A stretch of DNA of 64,000 nucleotides from Nilaparvata lugens (GCF_014356525.2 NC_052506.1:18565916-18629915), one strand, 5' to 3'. Numbered from the stretch's first letter, positions 1-11,431 are shown. Made by a program: numbers and translations. Notes: generated by a model not told the origin, from the letters alone.

Positions 1-445
1 TCAGTTGAGACGTCATCTCTGATTGACTTACTTCATTGTAGCCTGGAGATGCAACATTTGTGTACAAACTTTTGAAGTTCAAAAATGCTTACAATTTCGA
101 CAATCAAATAAATTGGGATGTTAGAGATCATATTATATACTTATTCGCAATTAAATAATAAAGCTAATCACCCAGCTCGAAGGTTTAATTGTCATATTTG
201 TACTTGATGGTTGTATGATTGAATAATGCGCTTCCAGAAAAATTACAATTATAGGCCTAACTCATAACCTCACTTTTGACTCACAAGAACTTAATATTTG
301 TAATTATTCAATTTGAAAATTTCATAAGTGCCTCAGAATCAGATTAAACAGAATGTGAGATTATATACCCCAGTAGTACAATGCACCTCCAATAATTGAT
401 GGCATTACCTCAATGTCATTGATACTGTATTTACTGAATATTATT
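1..445. other. AT-rich DNA, no gene seen
   Basis: No open frame of note, no repeat that recurs elsewhere in the window and no RNA gene was recognised. It runs up to the edge of a family A repeat. Confidence 0.6.
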
Positions 446-840
446 GACCGAGCAAAGTGAGGTCTAAGATTCAAGTCGATGGTTTGGCATTTCTCTTAAT
501 GTTTAAATGTTTATATGTTGCGCATTTACGGCGAAACGCGGTAATAGATTTTCATGAAATTTGACAGGTATGTTCCTTTTTTAATTGCGCGTCGACGTAT
601 ATACAAGGTTTTTGGAAATTTTGCATTTCAAGGATAATATAAAAGGAAAAAGGAGCCTCCTTCATACGCCAATATTAGAGTAAAAATCAGACTATAGAAT
701 TATTCATCTTAAATCAGCTGACAAGTGATTACACAGATATGTGGAGAAGCCAGTCTATTGCTGTATTTCCATAAGGTCTATAGTTTCAATCAGGTACTTT
801 TGAATACTGCGTGAGGTCTACTGTTCACAGAACTACTAGT
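446..840 (+). repeat. Interspersed repeat family A, copy 1
   Basis: Runs from GACCGAGCAAAGTGAGGTCT to TCACAGAACTACTAGT. The same order of blocks recurs inverted at 28853-29501 and, partly, at 63585-64000. Shared blocks include CTCCTTCATACGCCAATATT and GACTATAGAATTATTCAT. GTGAGGTCTA occurs near both ends in direct orientation, so these are not terminal inverted repeats. This copy is about 250 bp shorter than the one at 28.9 kb. There is no coding capacity. The class is unknown; it looks like a non-autonomous element. Confidence 0.75.
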
Positions 841-1852
841 TTATTATCTTCTCTTCTCACATATCTACCTCATGTTATCATTCAATGAATATGTTACTGA
901 ACTCATAATCCTAAAAAATCAAGAGTTTGAGAGGATATATCGTGTTATAATGAGAAGTAGAATTCATAACATAAATTACATGTAATATGTTTACTCTTGC
1001 AGTAATGGATTGAGCTTCACACATACATAAACATTTCCTTGAAAAAAATTATTCTTTATATAAAATAATTCCCAGTTTTATAAGCGAATAGGAACGTCTC
1101 ATGTACTTTGCGTGACTGAAAATCAAGGTTTCAAGTACAAGTCTACTGCTGTGCTTCATGCATGATGGAGAAATTAGTGTCATTGTCCCCATCTCACAGA
1201 TCTCGCAAGATTTAAAACACTTTCATTTCAGAATGTCTTTTGTTTTCTTAATGCACGACTGTTTCATATATAGCTTGACGTTACTACTATACGAACAACG
1301 CGCATATAGAAAGCTCCAACAACAACAACAACAGAAACCAACAACCAAGGTAATTAATATTTGAATTTAACATGCGCTTCAAGGAACATAACGTCTAGGG
1401 TTGTCAGATGTGCCGTCCTTCCCCGAAAGCTTTCTCCCGGTTATTACGATGCTCGCTCTTCAATACATAACCGAATTTCGCTGTCAACTCTGTTTGATTT
1501 CATGCAGGCAACTAGTTGAATGTTTATAAGAAACATGTCCGGAGAAACGATAACTGATGGACTGTTAAAAATCGATTTCGCCGGAGGTGGATGAGCTTGG
1601 AAAACATTAGTGTTCAAACAGTAAGTCAAAGCCAGAAAGGAAAGTGGTTGGGAGTAATGTAGTTCCTAATTCATAACGTTTCGAATACATTGTCTGCTGC
1701 CAGATTGGAGTGTTATGGGTTCTGTTCTGATAATGAAACTCCAGTAACAATACTAGCCTACACAAGGTCTAAGGTCAGAGCCAACGTTGAAAAAAATAGT
1801 GTCTGGTTGGCTGATTGATATTGTGTGAATGTTTGTGTTTTGAAGCTAGGAA
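841..1852. other. AT-rich DNA with a short (CAA)n tract
   Basis: No gene is recognised. A CAA/ACA trinucleotide run lies at about 1317-1335. Open frames of 60-70 codons here have no recognisable motif. Confidence 0.5.
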
Positions 1853-2104
1853 AGATACGTAGATAATAATAAATAATATTGCCGAGTGACCTGGCTGGCT
1901 CAGGTCTGGTGTCAGAGTTTTCAGGTCGTCCCTATAAATTTCAGGGTCTCTGAAATGGCCTAACGACTTTTTTTCAGGCAGCCGGGACTGATGCCTTAAC
2001 TTGTCCATCCGAAACATGAGAGTTTTTCTTGCCTGGGCCGGGATTCGAACCCCGTCCTGTTATTTACAAAGCCAGCATCTAAACCAATCGACTAAGGCCA
2101 CTCA
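1853..2104 (-). mobile_element. tRNA-derived SINE
   Basis: Read on the minus strand, the element starts GTGGCCTTAGTCGATTGGTT, which fits an RNA polymerase III A box. About 40 bp further on is a B box, GGTTCGAATCC (2041-2051). The first ~75 bp have the layout of a tRNA gene but lack a convincing acceptor-stem pairing. About 150 bp of tRNA-unrelated sequence follow, then an AT-rich tail of TAAT/TTATT repeats (about 1853-1880). GTAGAT lies just outside both ends, a possible short target-site duplication. This layout is that of a tRNA-related SINE, not a functional tRNA. Confidence 0.75.
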
Positions 2105-2367
2105 TATGTAGATTATTGTATAATACTATATTGATTGTAGAATACAATATTCTACGTAGAGAAAAGCTTTCTGACATAGTAGATTATTTCATGTAATAGA
2201 TGAACACGTTAAACCTCATTGCTATATTTATGTAATGGGTATACTGAGCCAAATTAAATATTAATAACATCTCAAAAATAATTCTCAAATGGAAAATTCC
2301 CTTAATGAGAATATCAAGCAATAATTTTCTGTAGAGTTTTGTCATCCTCTTCTGGAACGTTTTTCTG
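2105..2367. other. AT-rich spacer
   Basis: Sequence between the SINE and the family T element. Nothing recognisable. Confidence 0.5.
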
Positions 2368-2503
2368 TTTTTACTTTCCTTGCCCTATTATCATAGGTAA
2401 GGAAAGTATTGCTTTCCAAAAAAATTTAAGGTACCCTAATTTCATGTTTTCTATACGTTTCAAGGTCCCTTGAGTCCAAAAACATGATTTTTGGGTGTTG
2501 GTC

Positions 2504-2528
2504 TGTGTGTGTGTGTGTATGTGTGTGT

Positions 2529-2614
<86 letters not shown>

Positions 2615-2621
2615 TATGTCT
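2504..2621. repeat. (TG)n microsatellite
   Basis: About 118 bp of TG repeats broken by occasional TATG and one GGTG, inside the family T element. Its position matches the (CA)n tract of the inverted copy at 36.2-36.4 kb, so the microsatellite belongs to the element. Confidence 0.95.
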
Positions 2622-2724
2622 GTGAAAACGATAACTCCATTCCTAACTAACCGATTGACTTGAAATTTTTAACTTAAGGTCCTTATACCTTGAGGATCCG
2701 ACAATAAGAAATTCAATAAAATTC

Positions 2725-3390
2725 AATCCAAGATGGCGGATAATTACTAAAAAACCATGTTTTTCACGTTTTTATCGGAAACGGCTCAAACGATTTTTTC
2801 CAAATTTATACCATGGATAGCTATTTACAAGCCCTATCAACTGGCGTAGGTCTCATTTCTAGGGAAATTTCGGGAGCTCCGTAATATTCTTGAGAAAAAT
2901 GGCGGATAATGACTAAAAATCCATGTTTTTCACGGTTTTCTCGAAAACGGCTCTAACGATTTTCTTCAAATTCATACCATATATAGATATTCATAAGCAC
3001 TATCAACTGGCATGAGTCTCATTTCTGGGAAAATTCCATGAGCTCTGTAATATTCTTGAGAAAAATGGCGGATAGTGACTAAAAAACCATGTTTTTCACG
3101 GTTTTCACAAAAACGGCTCTAACGATTTTCTTCAAATTTATACCATGGATATTCATAAGCTATTCATAAGCTCTATCAAATGACATGTGTTTTTTTTCTG
3201 GGAAAATTGCAGGAGCTCCGTAATATTCTTGAGAAAAATGGCGGATAATTGCTAAAAAACCATGTTTTTCACGATTTTCTCAAAAATAACTTGACCGATT
3301 TTTTTCAAATTCATACCCTGTATAGTTATTTATCAGCTCTATCAACTGGCATAAGTCTCCTTTCTGGGAAACCAATGGAGGGTCCACCCC
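2725..3390 (+). repeat. About four tandem 167-bp units within the family T element
   Basis: Each unit carries AAATGGCGGATA, then ACTAAAAAACCATGTTTTTC, then an ACGGCTC..AACGATTTT block, and ends in GAGCTCCGTAATATTCTTGA. The ATGGCGGA landmarks lie at 2732, 2899, 3065 and 3238, giving spacings of 167, 166 and 173 bp. The inverted family T copy appears to hold only about one unit, so copy number varies within the family. Confidence 0.9.
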
Positions 3391-3665
3391 ATCCTTGGGA
3401 AATGGACTTAGTAACCTCCTTCTCGTACATGAGGTAGGTAGGTAGCGCAGTTCATAAAAAGAACACATAGTCGAGATATTTCATCTGTAGAACAAATGTT
3501 TTGACGACTTTAAAAAAAATGACGACTGAAAAAAAATAATCGAATTTTACAATCCACACAAAGAAAAAGTACTCTGAAAACAATTATATATACACATATA
3601 CTGACAGACGTCTGATCGTAGTTTCAAATATGAGCAAGGAAAGTTGTGTGAGTGTACCACACCAG

Positions 3666-3833
3666 ATTTTTTATTTGATTTTTGAGCATTTGAACCAAAT
3701 TTCAATCGATTATATTCACAATTTTACAGAATATATCAACTATTTCCATAGAATTGGAATCATTGTGGTCGATATTACATGCAAATTCCACAATTCACTA
3801 TACTCCAATTGAAAATTCGATAAACTAATATGG
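3666..3833. other. Spacer between element and duplication
   Basis: AT-rich, nothing recognisable. Confidence 0.4.
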
Positions 3834-4384
3834 TCTCTCAGTTCAGTGAAAATGCTCTCAGTCTCTTTCTTAGTGCCCTCGCATCCCCTTAAATTTTTAT
3901 GTGATGAAAATGAACAGATCCATCACAAATTCATCACCGCTCAACTAGTGAACGATTAGCACAGTTCACCTACATTTTGACTTTCACGGCGGCGCAGTCG
4001 TGAGTGCTCCACTTGGGTGGTGCATGGTGGACAATCCGCGGCGTGATAAGTTCTACAGAAATAAATAATTAGCGGAGAGACAAAACAGGTGGGTCCGATG
4101 CCAGGAATGCAGAAGCATAATCGTTATTGTTTTGAAACCTGATTCTGAACTGAACTTGCATTTCAGTGAAAGAGACAGGATTGTGCATATTTGAAGGCGC
4201 GAGAGAGCGAAAAGGAGAGAGTGAAATGAGATTGATGGAGAGTGAGTGAGTGAGGATGCGGGCGGTTAAGCAGGTGGAGATGTGCCATGGACCAAACAAG
4301 CAAAGGTATTCGGGTCAAACGAGAAGGTACACATTAATAACAGCGGCCAGGGAGCAGCTCTGTAGTTGCAACTATATAGTCAAG

Positions 4385-4430
4385 TATATAATATACCCTG
4401 GAATCACCAGCATCACCAGCGGCGATCAGT
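4385..4430 (+). promoter_or_regulatory. Candidate core promoter (TATA plus arthropod initiator), copy 1
   Basis: TATATAATATA at 4385-4395 is followed by ATCAGT, an arthropod initiator-like hexamer, with its A at 4428. The distance of about 37-43 bp is longer than the usual ~30 bp. The start codon of the small ORF lies 23 bp beyond the initiator. The sequence pattern is visible; promoter activity is inference. Confidence 0.3.
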
Positions 4431-4450
4431 GAAAGGCTTCACCAGCAAAA

Positions 4451-4570
4451 ATGGCGGGCCTTCAATTATTGCTACACTCGATCCCCCGCCGTTTCCTTCC
4501 ATTCCTCTATTCTTCTTCAATATCTTCGTGGCATTCAGAACAATCGACAAACGATCATTGTTATTTTTAG
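4451..4570 (+). CDS. Small ORF with strong Kozak context, 39 codons, copy 1
   Basis: I do not recognise this protein. The ATG sits in CAAAAATGGCG, a very good animal start context, and the frame runs 39 codons to TAG. The product starts MAGLQLLLHSIPRRFLPF and continues with a serine-rich stretch. A hydrophobic N-terminus with arginines and no early acidic residues could be a signal or mitochondrial targeting peptide, or could be chance. It lies just downstream of a TATA/initiator-like site. It might be the first exon of a longer protein, but I see no clear GTAAGT-type donor before the stop. The identical frame recurs at 6508-6627. Coding status is unproven. Confidence 0.2.
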   Translation: MAGLQLLLHSIPRRFLPFLYSSSISSWHSEQSTNDHCYF

Positions 4571-6441
4571 ATCGATACCCAACCGTTGCTCTCACATACC
4601 TTCATATTTAGAGACTAAATTTGGTGACTGGTGGTTTAAACACCACTCGGGTTTGTTCGTTTAGACTGAAACTATATGGAAATAATTATCATAATGTAAT
4701 GGAAGGGAACTATTCACAATAATGCCGTACCTTGAGAATTCAATATTCAATTTCCATCGTACCATGTCGGGTTGATGCAGTTTTTTACCATTCTCATTAA
4801 CCAAAGAAAAAGTTCCCAATCTATTCTATACTATTGGTGCAAAACTCCACCAATAGTGTCCCAACTTATTGTCTCAACCATCATCATAACGAGTGTGAAT
4901 CATAGATTTTGCTTAGCTACTAGTTCTCATACACAAAAATGTTCAAAGTACAGTGATAATTAGTGAAATATTAGTGGATGTTTCGTTACTTATCAACTAA
5001 TCAAATTAATTAAATTAAAAGAATTTGATGAGAATGAAAATTATTCTGTGATAATTTAATGTGTCCAAAAATCATGCACTTGGGTTCATGACTTCCTCAT
5101 CGTAACCAAATATGAGTTGAAATGGGATTGCAGTGTTACATGCCTACACCCACAAGAACACAGAAATATACACAAAGGAAATATTCTTTGTTTGATAAAA
5201 TGCCTTATTGACTATGAAACAGTATTGGAATAATCGTAGAGGCAAATGTTGATGTTCTCAATTCTGGCACAGCTGAAAATGTTGTTGAAGGATGCCATCT
5301 TGATGAGAAGCATCGCACAGCATCGAAATCGAAGGAGGTGCTCTGCTCTCATCAGAGCGACGTGATTGCTGCACTGCAACGGTACACCAACAAGTAACTA
5401 CCTGTTCAATTGTTGCTGCTGGCTTCATTGATCTGACCTTGTTATCAAGCGACTATGACGGACTGACAGGCGGACATTTCGACAGGCCCCGTTCACATTC
5501 CAATTGACTTCCAATATGAAATCGGCAATCAGACGAGCAAAGCGGGAAGCAATTGGCTCGTCTCCGATAAAAATCAGACATTTCAGTGAGATGTGCTGGA
5601 AGTAACCGTGGAGGTGGACGAAAATCGTCTGTTAGTGTAATGAAATCACGACGATGATTCGTTTCTGTGCATAATTATGTATGCTGTCTGTAAGAGGGAT
5701 GTGTGACCTTACCTTCTATTTCGAGCATATAAATCTATATTAATTTCAGAGTGTGATGGTTTGTGCTCGTTCCTTCTCTTTTCAAACCATTTTAAAGGTA
5801 CAGTACGTGTATGCTCTTAGGCGTATAGTTGCATGACGGATTCAATTTCAAGGAATGAATGCTTTGTACTGGTAAGCTTAATTAAAATTATCTCTCAGTT
5901 CAGTGAAAATGCTCTCAGTCTCTTTCTTAGTGCCCTCGCATCCCCTTAAATTTTTATGTGATGAAAATGAACAGATCCATCACAAATTCATCACCGCTCA
6001 ACTAGTGAACGATTAGCACAGTTCACCTACATTTTGACTTTCACGGCGGCGCAGTCGTGAGTGCTCCACTTGGGTGGTGCATGGTGGACAATCCGCGGCG
6101 TGATAAGTTCTACAGAAATAAATAATTAGCGGAGAGACAAAACAGGTGGGTCCGATGCCAGGAATGCAGAAGCATAATCGTTATTGTTTTGAAACCTGAT
6201 TCTGAACTGAACTTGCATTTCAGTGAAAGAGACAGGATTGTGCATATTTGAAGGCGCGAGAGAGCGAAAAGGAGAGAGTGAAATGAGATTGATGGAGAGT
6301 GAGTGAGTGAGGATGCGGGCGGTTAAGCAGGTGGAGATGTGCCATGGACCAAACAAGCAAAGGTATTCGGGTCAAACGAGAAGGTACACATTAATAACAG
6401 CGGCCAGGGAGCAGCTCTGTAGTTGCAACTATATAGTCAAG

Positions 6442-6487
6442 TATATAATATACCCTGGAATCACCAGCATCACCAGCGGCGATCAGT
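6442..6487 (+). promoter_or_regulatory. Candidate core promoter, copy 2
   Basis: Exact repeat of the TATA-like and TCAGT initiator-like pair of the first unit, at the same spacing to the small ORF. Confidence 0.3.
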
Positions 6488-6507
6488 GAAAGGCTTCACC
6501 AGCAAAA

Positions 6508-6627
6508 ATGGCGGGCCTTCAATTATTGCTACACTCGATCCCCCGCCGTTTCCTTCCATTCCTCTATTCTTCTTCAATATCTTCGTGGCATTCAGAACAA
6601 TCGACAAACGATCATTGTTATTTTTAG
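6508..6627 (+). CDS. Small ORF with strong Kozak context, copy 2
   Basis: Identical to the 39-codon frame at 4451-4570, including the AAAATGGCG start. Identity over this part says little about selection because the whole first 800 bp of the duplicated unit is unchanged. Confidence 0.2.
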   Translation: MAGLQLLLHSIPRRFLPFLYSSSISSWHSEQSTNDHCYF

Positions 6628-7965
6628 ATCGATACCCAACCGTTGCTCTCACATACCTTCATATTTAGAGACTAAATTTGGTGACTGGTGGTTTAAACAC
6701 TTCGTCTTCACTCGGGTTTGTTCGTTTAGACTGAAACTATATGGAAATAATTATCATAATGTAATGGAAGGGAACTATTCACAATAATGCCGTACCTTGA
6801 GAATTCAATATTCAATTTCCATCGTACCATGTCGGGTTGATGCAGTTTTTTACCATTCTCATTAACCAAAGAAAAAGTTCCCAATCTATTCTATACTATT
6901 GGTGCAAAACTCCACCAATAGTGTCCCAACTTATTGTCTCAACCATCATCATAACGAGTGTGAATCATAGATTTTGCTTAGCTACTAGTTCTCATACACA
7001 AAAATGTTCAAAGTACAGTGATAATTAGTGAAATATTAGTGGATGTTTCGTTACTTATCAACTAATCAAATTAATTAAATTAAAAGAATTTGATGAGAAT
7101 GAAAATTATTCTGTGATAATTTAATGTGTCCAAAAATCATGCACTTGGGTTCATGACTTCCTCATCGTAACCAAATATGAGTTGAAATGGGATTGCAGTG
7201 TTACATGCCTACACCCACAAGAACACAGAAATATACACAAAGGAAATATTCTTTGTTTGATAAAATGCCTTATTGACTATGAAACAGTATTGGAATAATC
7301 GTTGAGGCAAATGATGATGTTCTCAATTCTGGCACAGCTGAAAGTGTTGTTGAAGGAAGCCATCTTGATGAGAAGCATCGCACAGCATCGAAATCGAAGG
7401 AGGTGCTCTGCTCTCATCAGAGCGACGTGATTGCTGCACTGCAACGGTACCTACACCAACAAGTAACTACCTGTTCAATTGTTGCTGCTGGCTTCATTGA
7501 TCTGACCTTGTTATCAAGCGACTATGACGGACTGACAGGCGGACATTTCGACAGGCCCCGTTCACATTCCAATTGACTTCCAATATGAAATCGGCAATCA
7601 GACGAGCAAAGCGGGAAGCAATTGGCTCGTCTCCGATGAAAACCAGACATTTCAGTGAGATGTGCTGGAAGTAACCGTGGAGGTGGACGAAAATCGTCTG
7701 TTAGTGTAATGAAATCACGACGATGATTCGTTTCTGTGCATAATTATGTATGCTGTCTGTAAGAGGGATGTGTGACCTTACCTTCTATTTCGAGCATAGA
7801 AATCTATATTAATTTCAGAGTGTGATGATTTGTGCTCGTTCCTTCTCTTTTCAAACCATTTTAAAGGTACAGTACGTGTATGCTCTTAGGCGTATAGTTG
7901 CATGACGGATTCAATTTCAAGGAATGAATGCTTTGTACTGGTAAGCTTAATTAAAATTATCTCTC

Positions 7966-9739
7966 CTGCAATGTCAGCATCTTACTAGAGGCTGTACTCG
8001 CCTCCGTACTGTGATGAATCTTTCAAATAGATCTCATGAAAAGAGAGAAAAATTGTGACTACCTTTTAAAATGAAGGAATTTGCTAAAGGAATAGTTAGC
8101 GACCGAGCGATAAAGCTTACTTATCAATAACTGTATATTAGATAAGAGTACCGTTCTGTACTGAATATTTTTCTAGGAAAATTATTCAATAAAATTATAA
8201 TTATTTTGCGAATAAAGCACAAATTATTTATGAATCGCTCACTGATTTTGAGGTTACACTTTGTTTACTATCGATCAGATGTTTTTAAAAACAGTTCGAA
8301 CGCAGCTGACTGATTCAAAGTATTGTCAAATGTCACGCTGGCTTCACGTAAGATATAATACCATCTCAAAAAATCAAAACTATCCATAAAGGATCAAGAA
8401 TTTCAAATAAAAAAAAAATAAAATGTATGTGTTATCGTTGAAATTATTTATTATTTAAGAAATTATATTATATGTCAGGTCTTATTGTAACTAAATAGGT
8501 CATAGCATGAAATTATATTATTGATAAAATGGCAGAAATTAATTATAATAATCTCAAACCTAATAAAAATTGTACAAGAATATTAATTTATTAATAATTT
8601 AATTAAGCTGGATATTGGAACAGGTCTAAGTGGATGTAGCGAGTGGGGTCAGATCAAGATATTTATTCTTTGTCCTTACCTGCTCATATATCAGCTTTTA
8701 TCTGTTACCTACCTCGACTTAGGAGCGAATGCATCAATTGTACAGCAGAGGCAGCCATAGATCATATAAATTCCTACAATAGAGCTTAAATCCCGACAAG
8801 ACTCTGTTCTCGAAATATATTCTGAACGATATTTGGTCCAAATACCGTATTTTAATCCTTCAGAACTTATTAGAGACGCAGTCCCGTAAATTATCTACAT
8901 CGGGATTTTTGCTCGACCTGTATGATTTTGTATGCTCATTCTTCACAGGTAATAATTTTAAGGTATCCGTCTTCAGTGTTTAGCGATCGCTACACTACTT
9001 ATAAAAATTTCATCACAATACAATTTGTCATTAGAAGAATCAAGGGTGAGCGAGCGTTTAGGCCTCCCGCGATTCCGACAATTGTATTGAATCTTGTAGT
9101 GAATCAATCAGTCTGGTGTACACTCAGCGTCCACACACGCAATTACAAAATTTATAGCCGCTACACCATTGACTCAGTACAAGATTCACTCTACATGTGT
9201 GAAGCCGTTAAAAAACGCACTACAGTACCTAGTCGTATGTTTCCAATGAAATAAACACGCATATATTCGGTAAAACAATTTGAGATACTCAATTCGGTTA
9301 AACAGTGAGTTTTTCATCCAATATTGATGTCTGCCATTTCACAATAACACAGAAAGTTGTTCGGTATAATAATAAAAAAATTAAAAAAGTATTCGTAATA
9401 CTGATGATTCTAAAATTTCATGAGAAATGTACAATTATTTTATTCGAAAAAATTAACAGACACTGAAATATCATAAACATTATTTATTTAGGCACTTATG
9501 CATATTATACTCGGTTTAAACGGAGAAATGTCAGCTGTTCGTTTGAACCCTGTATGGAACACATTATGATAACTGCAACCATATCTACAAGTAAACGTAG
9601 TGGGCCAGCATAGGGCCCTTAGATAGTTTGACGTTATTGTAGCAGTGTTCTCAGCTTTCTTGATGCTCAAACTTGATGCATGCCAAATCTTTCCGCAAGA
9701 GCAGACTTCACCAACATTCTAAACGCTATGGAATTCCTC
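7966..9739. other. AT-rich DNA; one unassigned 110-codon frame
   Basis: No gene recognised. An open frame at 8922-9254 (+) has no motif, no sensible start context and an ordinary AT-rich composition, and I regard it as chance. No repeat of this stretch was seen elsewhere in the window. Confidence 0.4.
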
Positions 9740-10040
9740 TCAACCACGAACTCTGCAAGTTTTTTTGCACATGACCGAAAAAAGCAGACCCAGATCTTGT
9801 AGTAAAAAGTCAATTAGATGGCTTCTTCCATGTGTTGTGGCAGGCAGTGGCAGTGTGTTGTTGGCTTGGACATTGCGCGCTTTACTAGAAAGTACAGTCA
9901 AGGTCAAACCGGTTTCATCATGTTCCAGTTGTTTGTTCGCTTCCGGCTCGTTTCCCCTCGTTTCCGTTTCCATGCCGGCTAGCCCTTTGTTTTACTCAGC
10001 TCTCAAATATTTGGCTTCAACTGTTTATACTGTGCATTAG
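9740..10040. other. GC-raised island 1, open on both strands
   Basis: A stretch richer in G+C than its surroundings, with overlapping open frames on both strands: 9765-10040 (+), 91 codons with a hydrophobic stretch near residues 20-43, and 9740-9973 (-), 77 codons and hydrophilic. Neither product is recognised and both cannot be genes. It may be a conserved non-coding block or an exon of unknown strand. Confidence 0.2.
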
Positions 10041-10522
10041 ATTATTTGCATCGTCGTTCAACGGTCATTGATGTAGCAGTATTTGATTTGTAAATTCTCA
10101 TGGTCGCTGATGTTCATTCACATCACATCGGATCGGTCTATTTTGAATATCAAGGATCGTGTTCCATGTTGAACTGCATCATGCATCATCTCATTGATGA
10201 TGATTCGACTTCGCACTGTGGGAATTTGGTGGGAAAGTTATGTTTGATGGAACTGTTCGATCTCTAGCTCAGACTTGAGATAAATAACTGATTATCGTAA
10301 GATGATGCTCAAAATTATTGTACTAATTTCATTGTAAGAATAAAAATAAAGTACAAAACATACGTATTCCATGTGAACAATCAACAACATATACTCATGG
10401 AAATCATGTAAACAATTATTATCTTAATAATACACCATCTACCGGTTCGATCATTGGAATATCTTCACTGTTATTCTACATCAAACGAATCAATGTTAAA
10501 AGTTCTTGGGGAAAAATATAGT

Positions 10523-10562
10523 CAGCCATCAGCGTCTATCATCAGCCATCAGCGTCAGTCAT
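10523..10562 (+). repeat. 20-bp direct tandem repeat, two copies
   Basis: CAGCCATCAGCGTCTATCAT is followed directly by CAGCCATCAGCGTCAGTCAT and a further CATCATC. Confidence 0.85.
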
Positions 10563-10970
10563 CATCATCTAATCATTAAGATTAAATAAGTCACTTAACC
10601 CTAAAAAATAACCATGACGACCATGACGTCTTAATTCAAAACAAGACACAAACCTTCTCAGTTAAAATTTATGAAACCGTGGAAAAGGGAGGGAAAATCA
10701 ATATTGAAATTTTTTAATTAAGAGTATGACTCATTCATGAACGAATGGTCATTGTTAAAATTGAACTAGAAATTTATATAATTAAAGGGTCAACATCTTG
10801 GATATTTAAATGCACTATATGGGTAGTAAAAGCTTCAGTTTACAATAGGGATCCAGTTTGTACTTTTTAAATTTTTCTCACTCTTATTTGTAATAACTGG
10901 AAAAACCTTAACAATGATCTTTACAAGTTTGCCAAAAACCTATTCTGTCTCTTACAATGAGTTCCTTTAA

Positions 10971-11431
10971 CCTTCCGGCAGTCGCGCTGTTGTAAAAAGT
11001 ACAACAGTGTCAGTTTTTTCGCTGCACAAAACTATTGATTGGGGTTGTGTCAGTGAATGAGTCACCTATGCATTCCAAAACTTTCCCCCCATCACTCTAC
11101 TGAGTTGCAGTATCAACCGAGCAATGGTTCAGTCTTTAGGTGCCATTTAGTCACGACAGTGCATAAGATAGGGAAAGACTGTATACGGGGACTGTAAAAG
11201 AACCAATAACACAGAATAGAAGGCTTTGCTTGATGTACCTTATTGGGCTATGAAATGGTAATCATCCAAATGTTCATAGGCGTAAAATAATCCAAGAAGA
11301 TGGAAAAAGTAATTATACAATTAATTGATATGTTTTGACAGTAGAGTACATGACACTTGGAAAATTGGATGTTGTACAAAATACAACACGCGACTGCTCG
11401 AGTGATTGAGAAGGGCGCGACCACCTGAAGG
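10971..11431. mobile_element. piggyBac-type MITE, 461 bp
   Basis: The element lies between two TTAA tetramers (10967-10970 and 11432-11435). The left end is CCTTCCGGCAGTCGCGC and the right end, read in reverse, is CCTTCAGGTGGTCGCGC: an inverted repeat matching at 14 of 17 bases. Just inside, TGTTGTAAAAAGTACAAC on the left faces GTTGTACAAAATACAACA on the right. A TTAA target and ends starting CC are features of piggyBac transposons. There is no transposase frame, so it would need one supplied from elsewhere. Confidence 0.8.

Larger units (their letters stand above)
2368..3665 (+). mobile_element. Family T element, copy 1 (non-autonomous, with internal tandem units)
   Basis: The left end holds ACTTTCCTTGC and the right end GCAAGGAAAGT, an 11-bp inverted match. 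The same blocks occur in reverse at 35600-36537: the lead-in containing CTTTCCAAAAAAATTTAAGG, a long (TG)n tract, a stretch ending in AAGATGGCGG, and the right end with the sequence GTTGTGTGAGTG. I recall this organisation as abundant in planthopper genomes. No transposase is encoded. Short open frames inside it, including a threonine/histidine frame over the microsatellite, are artefacts of repeats. Confidence 0.8.
3834..5890 (+). repeat. 2.06 kb tandem duplication, copy 1
   Basis: This 2057-bp unit is repeated head to tail at 5891-7959. I saw only about nine substitutions plus an 8-bp and a 4-bp insertion in copy 2 (near 6702 and 7451). The first ~800 bp seem identical. Each copy starts with TCTCTC, which also follows copy 2, so the breakpoints share at least 6 bp. 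The interior is richer in G+C than the flanks and holds a TATA/initiator-like site and a small ORF. It could be a recent tandem duplication, or two haplotypes joined in the assembly. Confidence 0.95.
5891..7959 (+). repeat. 2.06 kb tandem duplication, copy 2
   Basis: Head-to-tail repeat of 3834-5890, 2069 bp long because of an 8-bp insertion near 6702 and a 4-bp insertion near 7451. The single-base differences I saw lie mostly after about 7300. It ends where TCTCTC passes into unrelated sequence (CTGCAATGTC). Confidence 0.95.

Noticed and set aside
2036..2104. A functional tRNA gene
   Set aside because: The A and B boxes are present, but the acceptor arm does not pair and the unit continues into a SINE body.
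2371..2640. 89-codon threonine/histidine-rich frame
   Set aside because: It is the (TG)n microsatellite read on the other strand.
4069..4299. Duplicated 76-codon minus-strand frame as a gene pair
   Set aside because: It recurs at 6126-6356 only because the whole 2 kb unit is duplicated; no motif or start context supports it.
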